The notes under the pieces: generated by a model
Seen by the model: only the letters and a program-made list of their open reading frames with translations
Databases searched by the model: none
Told to the model about the DNA's origin: nothing
Assembly: GCA_019095985.1 (NCBI GenBank)
Contig: CM032669.1
Span: 34,991,624 to 35,055,623, forward strand
Length of the DNA stretch: 64,000 bases
Source of the DNA: Streblospio benedicti
Taxonomy: Eukaryota; Annelida; Polychaeta; Spionida; Spionidae
Direction: 5' to 3'
Translations under genes and position numbers: made by a program
In this document: positions 47,901-57,800 of the stretch, piece after piece
How the letters are laid out: every line of letters begins with the position of its first letter
Position numbering within the stretch: position 1 is the stretch's first letter

Positions 47901-50900
47901 GAGAATGCCCTCCCATCGCTGCGAGATGTAATGCTGTACATTTTGACCTTTTTCAAAATATAAATAAAGTTACACATGTCTAGGATTATATTCTGTAGGA
48001 AGATATTAATAAACCAATGACTTGATACCTAGTCCATCGTCAAATTTTGGCCTCTTTCAATTACAATTAATAGAAAAATATACTGTAGATATTGAAACGA
48101 TGCATATAACTGACGGTGCACCAAGCCATAACGCCTTGAATAGTACTAAAGTGGTCTATCATACGTAGACTTGCAAGCAATATATTACAAATTGCTCGTT
48201 TGATGCATCATTTAAAATCTTACTTGTGTCTCGTCTCTGTACTCAGGCCAGCTTTTATTGCAGCTTTCACTTCGCCAGCATCACCTTTCCATGCAGCTTT
48301 CAAAATGTCGATTTCAACCACTGACTTGCCTTTTTCATTTCTTTCTTGAATTTCTTTCTTCGATTCATTTTCTATGATATGTTCATCAGTATTCAATTTA
48401 CCTTGACAGGAAGATGTAGCATTTAGGCAATGGATTTGTTCATTATGTAGAATTGTGGTGCTTACAGATGGTAAGGCATCATCATGTTGACAAATTTCAT
48501 TTTCTTCATAATTCGTATCTTGTTTTTCTATGTCTTTTTTGAAAACATCAAATAAAGCCTCAGTTTCCCACAATTCTACTATAAATTTTTGATATTGATT
48601 GCATGTTATAATTTGGCCATTACTTTTTGAATTGTGTTTCAGCTGATGAATTTCTGAATCTTCATTGTTATCACCTGAGTGTGTGTCATGATCTTTCAGG
48701 TCTTGATCATAAGCTTCATGAGATTGTGGGTTTGCGCTATTTAGATAATTGATTTTAGTACTTTTCATTTCACATAAGGAGATTGGATCGTGGAAGGTTG
48801 GTTCAGCATCACTATTTTGCATACATTCATCAATATTTTCACAAGTTTGAATCCTGTCATCAAATTTACAGTGTCCATTGTCTTCATTATCTAAAATAGT
48901 CGCCTCTTTTAATTGGTGCTCATTTTTTATTTTGACTCTTTTATGATGAGATATGCCATTTTGTCCATCACTAGTGTTTTTATAGTAATCTGTTATTGTA
49001 TGGATGATGACTATATCTGAATCTGACTTTCCTTTATTTTTTGTATCCAACATTTTATCATCCTTCAACATTTCAGATTGTAAAAATCCACTGGTTTCAC
49101 CATTCTTTATGTGCATTTGTTTATTTTCTCCAAATCCGTTGGAAACAAAAGATATTTCTTCAGGTTCATTGGGTTCGTTTTGGGGGTGATCTTTGATATT
49201 CAGACAGTCATTCTCATTGTTATCTACATTATGTAGAGTTGCTTTAATAGCAGCTTTATTTGCTTGATTTTTGCATGTTGATAACGTGCAAATTTCTTCC
49301 ATCATAAATTGTCTGATGTCAGGTCTTTGGATGTATGATTCATAACACAATTCAAAGTTTTCATGACAACTTACACGATGTGCTTTCTTGTAAAGGCCAT
49401 TTTCACATTCACGGCTAAAATTCAATGGGAAAATTATCAAAAATGTTCATGAAAACCTATAGACTGATTCAAGACAAATATAATGTGCACAAATTCTGAT
49501 TATTAGTTTGAACTTTTTTAATAGTCTGTATCAGCCAGACCATCACACCGCTAGCTATATTCACTGGGGTAAAGTGGTTGGGGTAACTACGGGAGTTACC
49601 CCAACAAGATGGAGGCATAGTCTGTCGATTCAAATGTTTTTTCTGTTGATTATTTGAATTTGTGGAACTAAGATTCATTTGTTAATACAGTGGATCCTCC
49701 AAATAAGACCACCTCTATATTGAGACCACCTTTATAATAAGACCACTTTTCCCAGTCCCAAACCTTCATAAACCTACCAAAATGAACCTATGCATATAGA
49801 CCACCTCTCTATTGAGACCACCTAACACTGGTCCCAAATGTGGTCCTAATTAGGTTCAACTGTATATGTATGTACCAACTATATGCATTTATAATCAGAT
49901 TGCACATTTTGAACACATGTCAAACTCTTCAATGCGTTCATAAATCAGGTTTTAATTTTATCATCATCTTGTGAGTAACTCCCAATCTATGTTGTTTTGC
50001 ATAACAACCATAAGTCAGGAGTTACCCACAACATGATGACAAAATTAAAACCTGATTATGATTTATGAACTTATTGAAGAGTTTGATGTGTGTTCAACAC
50101 GTAGAACATAATTATACACACCTATTATTGACTCATACCTATTAAATGATGAATTTTAATTGCAGAAATCTAAATAATCAACAGAACAACATTTGAATCG
50201 ATGGACTATGCCTCCATGTTGTTGGGGTAACTTACCCAACCACTTTACCCCAGTCTATATTGCCAGCCAGCTGAGATGCAGCAAAGCCGCAAATCAGTGA
50301 ATAGTCTGAATGATGGAGACTAATCTTTTACTGCTTACTTATTCTCGCGTTTGGCTTTCATATCCTCAGAATTTTCATGACAGTAACAACCTAAAAATAT
50401 TAAAAAAAAAAAAAAATCTATAATGTGCACACTGAAATTTAAAATGACTTGTATTACTTTTAATAGTTTAGTAAAGTGAAGTTTGTATATAGAGCAAACA
50501 TATACTTACCTGTGGATTTGACTATAAATGACTTGTAGGCCATTTCGAAAAGTTATTTCTAGTGATTACTGGTAGTTTTCAATGAGTGTTTAGGAGTCTT
50601 CAGTGTTTAGGTGCCTTTGGCCATTTTCATTGACATCTAACATGCCTATGACACTTTTTTTATCTGACGACAAATTTATTACCTATTTATCAAGAGCTTG
50701 TACAAATTCTCCAATCCCTGGCAGTAGGGGATGAATCAAGTGTAATCATTTATGACTTTTTTACAACCAAATAAATAACTCTATCTTCACCTTGTCACAA
50801 TAGTTATGAGTGTAAATAGAATACAATGTTTAGTTAACCTAATAGGAAAGTAACACATTGCAAACAACTCAACTAAATCTTACAATAGAATTTTTTTGTG

Positions 50901-53900
50901 TATACATTATATCATGGAAGTGTTCATTATGTATGACCAAATGTAGGGATTAAATTGTAATTTTGGAGAATTTTTAGTAAATTTTCACCTATTTATCAAA
51001 TCATTCCATCATTGGAATTGCAATTTAACGCCTTTTTATAGAATTTAAAAATTGTAATAGAATTTTTAGATTGTCTTTTCGGACTTCAAACTTACTCAAA
51101 ACTATATATGTAAAAGAAACTTTTTCAATTTTGTTATTTATAGGAAAGTCTGTAGAGCATCACCTTTAATGTGTGGTATATCCTCAACTTCTTCTGTTGT
51201 TATAACAAAGCCTTACCCAGAAATGAGAAACAACACAGACTTAACAGCTTATTCGTTACATATATTTGCTAGATCAAATCTTGGTAAGTCAAACTAAGTA
51301 AACTACTATATTTCTAAGGAATATTGGAAAGATTGATTCTATTTTTGAAAATATGAATGTAGTCTACTTGTTTTTTTAATTGATTATTTTAATGAATTTG
51401 CCGTCATCTCTTTTAAGAATGTCCAGTTTCAATACAATGCAATACTATACAATTGGACACTGCAGAATGTTATTTTTGTAACTGTTTCTTTTGTTTAGTT
51501 GATATAGAATGTTGTGCAATTGTGCAATTGTGCAATTGTGGTATCTGACTGCATTAAATTATTGAACTGCTTCCCACAATTGCATTTTATTCATGTTTTC
51601 ATATGTTTCTACCTTGAATATTTCTTTTATAAATAGAATTAAATGGCACCAAAGAAAATAATACAGCAAATGAAAATGTTCAACTTAACTCAGCTCAAGA
51701 AAAAATAATATCTGTTTGTGAAATAGTTGGTACTTCTATATCTATGGTTTTAGGAATTTCAAAAAAGTCCATTTTTATATGGTATGTAGTGTTGTTAATT
51801 TCAGCTTTGAACATATATTGTATCTCATAAATCATAGATGCATTTAGTGATGTAACTTAATTCCCATTAGATTGATAATTTCCGTTTATCTTTTTCTTTG
51901 CTGGTTTTGTTAGAACATTGTAAATATGATTTAAGAAAAGGTCTTACTCGATAAACTGTATTGCGGTATAAAAATTAATTCAACGAAGTTATTGGATCAG
52001 TTTTATTAACATTTTCTTCATGGACATCAGTGTTGAAAATAAGATATCTTTTAAATGCTCTCAAGATACTTTAAGTTTTCCCAAAAAGTTTTCTTGTCTT
52101 ATATGCTTTTCAATTTGCATTTATTTCAATCAGGTGTCCTAAAAGTGGAAAATTATTAAAAGAAATAGCCTGCCAATATCCTCTAGTACAATGTGCTGCT
52201 GCGATCAGAGAAAAGGTTTGAACATTTTTGTAAAATACAATTATGGTATATTGTTATCTTATTTATTACCCTTAGTAGGACATGTTAGTTTTTTAAAATA
52301 TAGGATAAAGTATTCCCTTAATTTGTTTCTGTTACTTTAGGGTGTGTTATTTATGCCATGTTTACTGGATCTCCCCAGTGTTGGAGGAGGTGGTCTTCTA
52401 GCTGTGAATCCTTCAGCAGGCAAAGTTGTACTTATCAACCCTTTAGAATCAGGATCGTTTTCTAGCAGCAGAAGGCAAAGGTACAATGTATATTAATTAT
52501 CGTATGCCGTTTTAGTGGTCGCTTTTTACTTATTGTCTTGACACCAATTCTATTCCTCAACTTTCTGGTCTATAACAATTTTTTTTCCTTAGACACTTAT
52601 TCTGAAAATTATTGGAAATGATTCACACTAAAATGTCGCAACTACATGAGAATGTTTGTGTTTCAACAATAACTTAGAAATATGTGCACTTACCGGTACA
52701 CAAAATTTAAACATTTTTAGACTAGCTTGGTAAACTAGCCATTTTGGTAGGAGCCATATAGACAACAAATGTAACAGCTGTTCTTTTATGCTTTCGGAAA
52801 CAATTAGATAATCCCTATATTAGGTCAAAATTTTACATCTGATCACTAGCATCAGTTCTATTGCATAATCTATGCATTTGGATATTAGGGCCAATCCAAG
52901 GCATGTTTTCCTTGACTGATTTAGGTCAGTGGTGGTCCCAACTATGCAAATTACTCTTACATTTTAATTTAGCTTTTCCTAATCAAAATGAGTATATTTG
53001 CAAATTAAGTTTCAAAATGATGGAATTTCTGTAAGTGTGCATATCTTTCTAGGTTACTTATGCAAGTCACATGGCCAATTACAGTAACGGATGAAAATCT
53101 GTAACCATCCACAAGAATCAGTATCACGTGAATCTATCCAGAACCTAATACGCGGTATATGCATGCAGACATGCTGATTCGCAATTTAAATTTGAAATTC
53201 TTAAAACTTTGCTATGCAATGTACTTAACACGCACATACGATACATGAACTCATCTGTAATATATGTATACTCCTGCAAGGATATGTATCGTTTGTTAAA
53301 TAGCATCCGTATTTATCCGTAACATGATTCATACTCATGAGGATCCACCTGTGTTCACAGCGGAGTCCTTATCTTGGGGTTAAAATTAATATGCATTTCA
53401 TTATCCAAATACACACGTCCTAAACATGGCTGTGTGACTAGGATTAAAAGCGCAACTCGTGTAGGTACGGCATTCTACTTTAATGATTTCTAGTAATGTT
53501 TAAACTGTATCTTATGAAAAACAATTGCCATGGCCCAAAATGAAGTGGAAAAAATTTATATTTGGACAAGTTTTATATATTTGTGGGAATTCACATGAAT
53601 CCTATACAGTATGAAGATATGTTACGAAGTTAACACATAGCAATGATATGAAATGTGGACATTTTTGAATAGTTGAATTCATAGCTTCTGTACAAGAATT
53701 GTGAGAACATTCCAACATTCATTTTCAGATGGCAAAATGTGAACTACAACGGAGACTTGTTGTTCGTGTCTTCAAAATCAACTGTTGCAGTGTACTCAGC
53801 ATTTTGGGGACAGCTTGTTGCCTATTTGCCAGGGCTACAAGGGAACATATCGATTGCCTGTAGCAATAAATTTGCAGTCATTTCTCACAAAAGCAGCGTC

Positions 53901-53927
53901 CTAATTTATAAGATAATGAAAAAATAA
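34815..53927 (+). CDS. PALB2: PALB2, partner and localizer of BRCA2
   Basis: Exons: 39371-39445, 39843-41367, 42282-42349, 44270-44422, 44610-44764, 51144-51283, 51637-51781, 52134-52215, 52341-52480 and 53729-53927 (TAA), about 893 residues, all phases matching. A start is proposed at 34815-34823 (ATG GAG AAG then GTAGTA, phase 0), giving MEK before the coiled coil; this exon is uncertain. The N-terminal coiled coil [20 protein letters not shown] closely follows human [20 protein letters not shown], which binds BRCA1. A large disordered exon is rich in S, K and E, with a basic patch [16 protein letters not shown] that may contact chromatin. Exons from 44270 on form the WD40-type propeller ([60 protein letters not shown]), which binds BRCA2. 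It functions in homologous recombination. A poly(A) signal lies at 54148-54153. Confidence 0.88.
35105..36395 (+). mobile_element. LINE reverse-transcriptase fragment, split by a DNA element
   Basis: The translation near 35126-35200 gives [19 protein letters not shown]. Near 35290 it gives [20 protein letters not shown] then SPRVLKE and APMLTMIY. After the inserted element, [20 protein letters not shown] and IYKKGD follow from 36310. These are the N-terminal motifs of a CR1/Jockey-like reverse transcriptase. One frameshift lies between the first two pieces. The rest of the LINE is absent. Confidence 0.85.
35408..36307. mobile_element. 900-bp TA-flanked inverted-repeat element inside the LINE
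   Basis: It begins CCCAGTGGGCAA and ends TTGCCCGCTGGG (11 of 12 inverted matches), with TA on both sides (35406-35407 and 36308-36309). Subterminal TTATGATGGAA and TTCCACCATAAT are also inverted. The interior has many TCCACGTGGAT-like palindromes (35456, 36212 and variants). No transposase frame is present, so it is non-autonomous. Confidence 0.88.
36391..36790. repeat. Minisatellite, about 120-160 bp units
   Basis: GTGAAATAAGAAATGCAGAC or a variant starts units near 36391, 36551 and 36671. Each unit holds inverted GCATTTCC and GGAAATGC words, so units can fold. The first unit has about 40 extra bases. The open frames here are products of the repeat. Confidence 0.85.
37431..37800. repeat. 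Pair of diverged direct repeats
   Basis: TGTGATAAACAGATA followed by TTCATAGTTCCGAGCCACGC, then a GCCAATCAGCG stretch, occurs near 37431 and 37708. This spaces two roughly 80-bp copies about 280 bp apart within PALB2 intron 1. Confidence 0.7.
38928..39146. repeat. Imperfect inverted repeat, arms about 45 bp
   Basis: AATTGCACAATTCGGCTTTG and the following CACACAATTCATGTCTCTGA pair with the reverse complement of 39096-39143 (AGGAGTCTGACACACATATT onward). It is a likely MITE or foldback relic in PALB2 intron 1. Confidence 0.65.
41508..41600. repeat. (ATGT)n microsatellite
   Basis: TATG/TGTG tetranucleotide units in PALB2 intron 3. Confidence 0.9.
41731..41975. repeat. (AT)n microsatellite with GGATAT interruptions
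   Basis: Nearly pure AT dinucleotides for about 245 bp, broken around 41815-41880 by GGATAT words. It explains the long Tyr-Ile frames on both strands. Confidence 0.95.
42365..43864. mobile_element. 1500-bp non-autonomous hAT-like element with perfect 8-bp target duplication
   Basis: It starts TAGTGATGAAACGATTATCG and ends GCCGATTCCCCATCACTA, imperfect inverted ends. ATGGTAAA flanks it exactly on both sides (42357-42364 and 43865-43872). An 8-bp duplication with TAGTG-type ends indicates the hAT superfamily. Two internal palindromes are strong: 42519-42549 with 42565-42595 (31 bp, perfect) and 42671-42716 with 42791-42838. Subterminal CGATTAATCG words cluster at both ends. No transposase frame is present. 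It lies in PALB2 intron 4. Confidence 0.9.
45458..50543 (-). CDS. Ankyrin-repeat protein, nested inside a PALB2 intron
   Basis: Exons: 50510-50543 (ATG GCC TAC), 50339-50390, 48224-49414, 47844-47947, 47629-47723, 47272-47490, about 46880-47040, 46646-46762, 46110-46251 and 45458-45960 (stop). The first 425 residues, mostly one 1.2-kb exon, are hydrophilic, rich in N, D, E and H, and probably disordered, after a short Cys/His-containing start ([20 protein letters not shown]). The remainder is a run of ankyrin repeats: [100 protein letters not shown] and [20 protein letters not shown]. It is a likely scaffold or adaptor; no catalytic domain is seen and the family is not recognised. The seventh exon lacks a clear donor. 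Confidence 0.82.
46445..46580. mobile_element. Truncated CATAGGCAGATCC-family MITE, copy 3
   Basis: The core with TACGAAAATAAGGTATTTTG and flanking G-runs matches the copies at 3044 and 8311. The left end is partial and the right end is lost. It lies in an ankyrin-gene intron. Confidence 0.7.
49551..50272. mobile_element. Long foldback element, about 720 bp
   Basis: Outer arms 49551-49665 and 50164-50272 are inverted copies, sharing for example ACTGGGGTAAAGTGGTTGGG and GATGGAGGCATAGTC read in opposite directions. Inner arms 49907-49986 and 50017-50102 are also inverted (AGGTTTTAATTTTATCATCA against TGATGACAAAATTAAAACCT). It sits in the second intron of the ankyrin gene and is itself interrupted by the MITE at 49688-49862. 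Confidence 0.82.
49688..49862. mobile_element. pogo/Tigger-like MITE, copy 2
   Basis: Ends CAGTGGATCCTCC and GGTTCAACTG, TA on both sides (49686-49687 and 49863-49864), interior colinear with 8604-8770. It lies in the left arm of the foldback element, so it arrived after that element. Confidence 0.85.
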
Positions 53928-54888
53928 TTATTGGAATATGCATGATTCACTGCAGTTTTTAAGTCTTTCAATTTTTAACATTGATTGCACCAATTCCTTT
54001 ACTTCATCTGGGATTCTGATTAAAGCATGGATACTTTTTAAGGATTAGCAGTGCAAATTATATACTATTCAGATAGTGATGTGATGGCGAAGAACTGTGA
54101 TTGTAGATGTTGAGATTTTTTTTTGATTTGTTAGTGTATTTTTGATAAATAAAAGACTTACATTTTGAAATTTATTTGATCACACAAGATTATTGTTAAA
54201 TCAATTACAAACGTTTTTTGTTGACAACTGCAAAATCAAGAAATTAACATTATTATCATAAAAATTGTAAATTCTACTTACATAATCAGTCTATTGCAAG
54301 AATACAGGTATACAATTAGAACCTTTTAGTATTCAGGCAGTGATAAACAAGAAAATTATCTCTTCAAGTTTCGATTACAACTTTCGCTGGAATGATCACA
54401 GAGTATAACTACCAGGATAAATTGGTCTATGCTACATAAGTTGCGCTAGTGACTACAAAGATGTGGGAATTACGAAAAACTATAATACAAAATTTACCAC
54501 ATCCAATAGCTATTTAGTTATACTAATGATTGTAGTGGTATAATTGCAAGTATTATGCTTGTGGAAGTCCTTTACAAAAAACTGGTCCCCCTAGAAAAAT
54601 GATTAACTAACATATTTCACATATTTGGAAATCAAGATTCAATAATTCAGTTATAATTGATTAAAGTACAAAAATACGAACTACCCCATTCACATCACAA
54701 GAATAGTGTACAAACATTTATATATTTCAATATGACCTAAACCATTTTCATTCCAATTTCGACCAACACAATCTTTCATAAAATATAGTGTCACTGAGAT
54801 GCCATTATTTCATCAAAACCATCTGTTCCACTATTTCTCAAAAACACGTGTACTGAATTGCTAATTACACAGAACATGGATAATCCAT
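53928..54888. other. 3' flanks of convergent PALB2 and PRPSAP
   Basis: The PALB2 poly(A) signal AATAAA is at 54148-54153. The remainder is A+T-rich and presumably includes the PRPSAP 3' UTR on the minus strand. Confidence 0.55.
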
Positions 54889-57800
54889 CTAGTCTTCCAT
54901 TGAAATATGCTGGAAAAGATGGGACATAGATTCCTGATTATGTATTCGGCGAATTGCCTCTGACAGCATAGCGCTAATGTCTACGGTTTTTATCTTCTGA
55001 CACTGCATCTTTTGCACCTCATGGGGTACAGTGTTGGTCACAACCACCTGTAAAACAAACCAATGAAAAACTTGAAAGAAAGGTATATATGTGTTTCCCA
55101 GTGTTTGCGGATACCTTTTCATTGGTAGAAATATGCTTGCTAAAAAGATGGGTGTGAAAGAGAAGTTTGAACATTGAAAGAAAGGATTTTTAAAATAAAA
55201 TTTACCACTGAAATTTTAGTTTTGTGTAGATCATCAGCATTGTGATCCGCTTACTTTAATTGGACATAACAGAACCCATATTTTTTTATTTTTCAAATTT
55301 CTACACATGTTTATACATGTCTGGGAACTCACAACTGGCCTGTCAATTATTTCCGAAAACCTAAGCTCAAAACCTTTTGAGACACCATACATGTAGTAAA
55401 TAAATTCTAATTTTATGAAAAGTAAAATTATTGCACACACCTCATCAATGGCAGAATCTTCGATGAGCCTCGGTCCATCAGCTGAGAGGAGACCATGGGT
55501 GGCAATCACATATACTTTGTAAGCACCACGTTCTTTGAGGACGGAAGCTGCTGTCACAAAGGACCCAACATCATCGATCATGTCATCCTGTAAAACAGCA
55601 GCAAAACCTACATGTTTGGTCAAACTTTAAGGATCAATATGATTATTCTATATATTATTTATATTACTACTTGTGTTTTTAAATGTTTCTGTGTTGTTAT
55701 GATTATTGTAAATTGCCTAAGTAATTCATTACTCATACCACAACAATAGCAATTCTACCGCCAACATCACCAACAACATTGATCGGAGGTTTTTCCTTCG
55801 GTTGTAAAGCTGAAAAGATAAAAATAACGTTCTTCTCCATTTGTTGCCGTATGGCAGTGGGTCTGAAACCCACGAGAGGCCATTTGATACCTGACTTGGG
55901 GGAGTCATAAGTCTAATTACTTCATCAGATATAATTATATATTCCCAAATAAAAATGAAATTTAAAAAACAGAACCATTTCAAAACATCTCCATTTTTAT
56001 CTTATTATATATCACACTACACATGGAGTTTTTGGACACAGGAATCTTTTCAAATGATACCTCTTATTTTCACACTCTTTAGAAGCCTCACTAGGTCATA
56101 TTTGTGATCCACGTACCAGGTAAAAGTTCCAGCCCCAAGCTGACTCCACTTCTGTGTTCCACATCAGGAGGTGGAGGCGAGTTCCTGCCATCATCACATT
56201 CAGACTCGGCAACTTTCTCTTCTCCATGGATCATGGCAATACTTAACTAAAATAGTATACATCATTTTCATATAAAAAGTCCATGTTCACATTGTATATT
56301 GTGAATAGAAAAAGTGCATCTTTTAAAAAAATATAATACTGTTTATATTTATAAAAAATAATTTCTATTATATAACTATGTACACTAAAGCTTTTGAAGT
56401 TCTTTTTTTTTATGTTTGTATATGGAACACCTTATCGCATATATTGCAAATATATCGCTTTGATGGAAAGAAGTCACTATGTGAAAAGTGAGTGGTATGG
56501 CATATCCTCATGGTGTATTCAAACCTACAACAGTGCAATTTATTTAAAATACTGTGACCCTAAAAAAATTGACATGCGATTTAATTTTGCTAAATTCGCA
56601 TATTTGGGAGAATTCGAAAAATTAAAAAGTCGTGACAATTGAAACAGTTACAGTACTTTTCTATGACTATACTGACAGTGACATGGGCGATAATGGAGGT
56701 TCCGTGCGTTTTTGGTGTCATTCGGCTTTTGAAAGTGGAAAATAATATTACCTTTTGTGTTAAAATAAAGTCCATCGTAATTTCAAACTTATGATTATAT
56801 TATTTTATAAGTGTTAAGCCTAAACAAGAACATATTTGAACTTTGACAGTCACACAAAATGGTTTTGTCTTGTAACGATGGTTACCTAACTAGCACCTGT
56901 CTGCCGTTGCGTATCAACGTAGCCCAGTCACGAGGCTACTATGATTGTTCTCAAACGACCCTCATAAAGTCAACTAACTAAGACACGGGCATTTAAGGTC
57001 ACCGACCACTGCTGACCACTTTAATAGTCAAACAATAAGTCTGTTGTAGGGAAATTATGCAACTCCCGTTAGGTCAGTTTGTGGGCGATTTGCCGTCACG
57101 TAGCCATGTAGGATTTATCAAACCCAATTTACATAAATGTTCAAGAGAAACCTTTCTTGTACCTGCAATCTTTCGGAGTAGGATGTAGCTCTTTTAACAA
57201 CACCAGGATGTCGGGCCACTATCACAGCATTTCTGTAGTCTGGAATCTAAGAGTAACGACGCTTATCTTCCTAGTATAGTACACATTTGGTAACAATGCA
57301 TTGAAATGTTAANNNNNNNNNNNNNNNNNNNNNNNNNNNNNNNNNNNNNNNNNNNNNNNNNNNNNNNNNNNNNNNNNNNNNNNNNNNNNNNNNNNNNNNN
57401 NNNNNNNNNNNNATAGATTGGTTGAATAACATTACTAATGGATTATACATTGTGGTAATTGAGATCGACGATTAAAAAATGCGATATTCAATCGACTTGA
57501 CACCCAGAATAACAGCAAATCCTGTATTACTTGGCGATAATGAAAGCAGATCTACACAAGTGATGGAACTTTCTTTCACAATAAACCGTATGTAATGACA
57601 TATACACCCAGGAAAGTTACTTTCAGTGAAATTACCGTGCCAAAATAAAGTCCACTTTGTTGGTGGAATAAGATATTCAGTTCGGGTAAAGGCCCAAGGG
57701 CCCATATCAATGTTCAATGTTAGGCCCAGTACAGGGGCCTTTAGGGCTGAGTCATTTTTTGTGGGGGTCACAAGTTTCTTAGACAGCAGCATTATGAACT

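Noticed and set aside
53101-53520. Dense CG-containing stretch in the last PALB2 intron as a promoter
   Set aside because: No gene starts nearby and no clear promoter motif is present; it looks like ordinary repeat debris.
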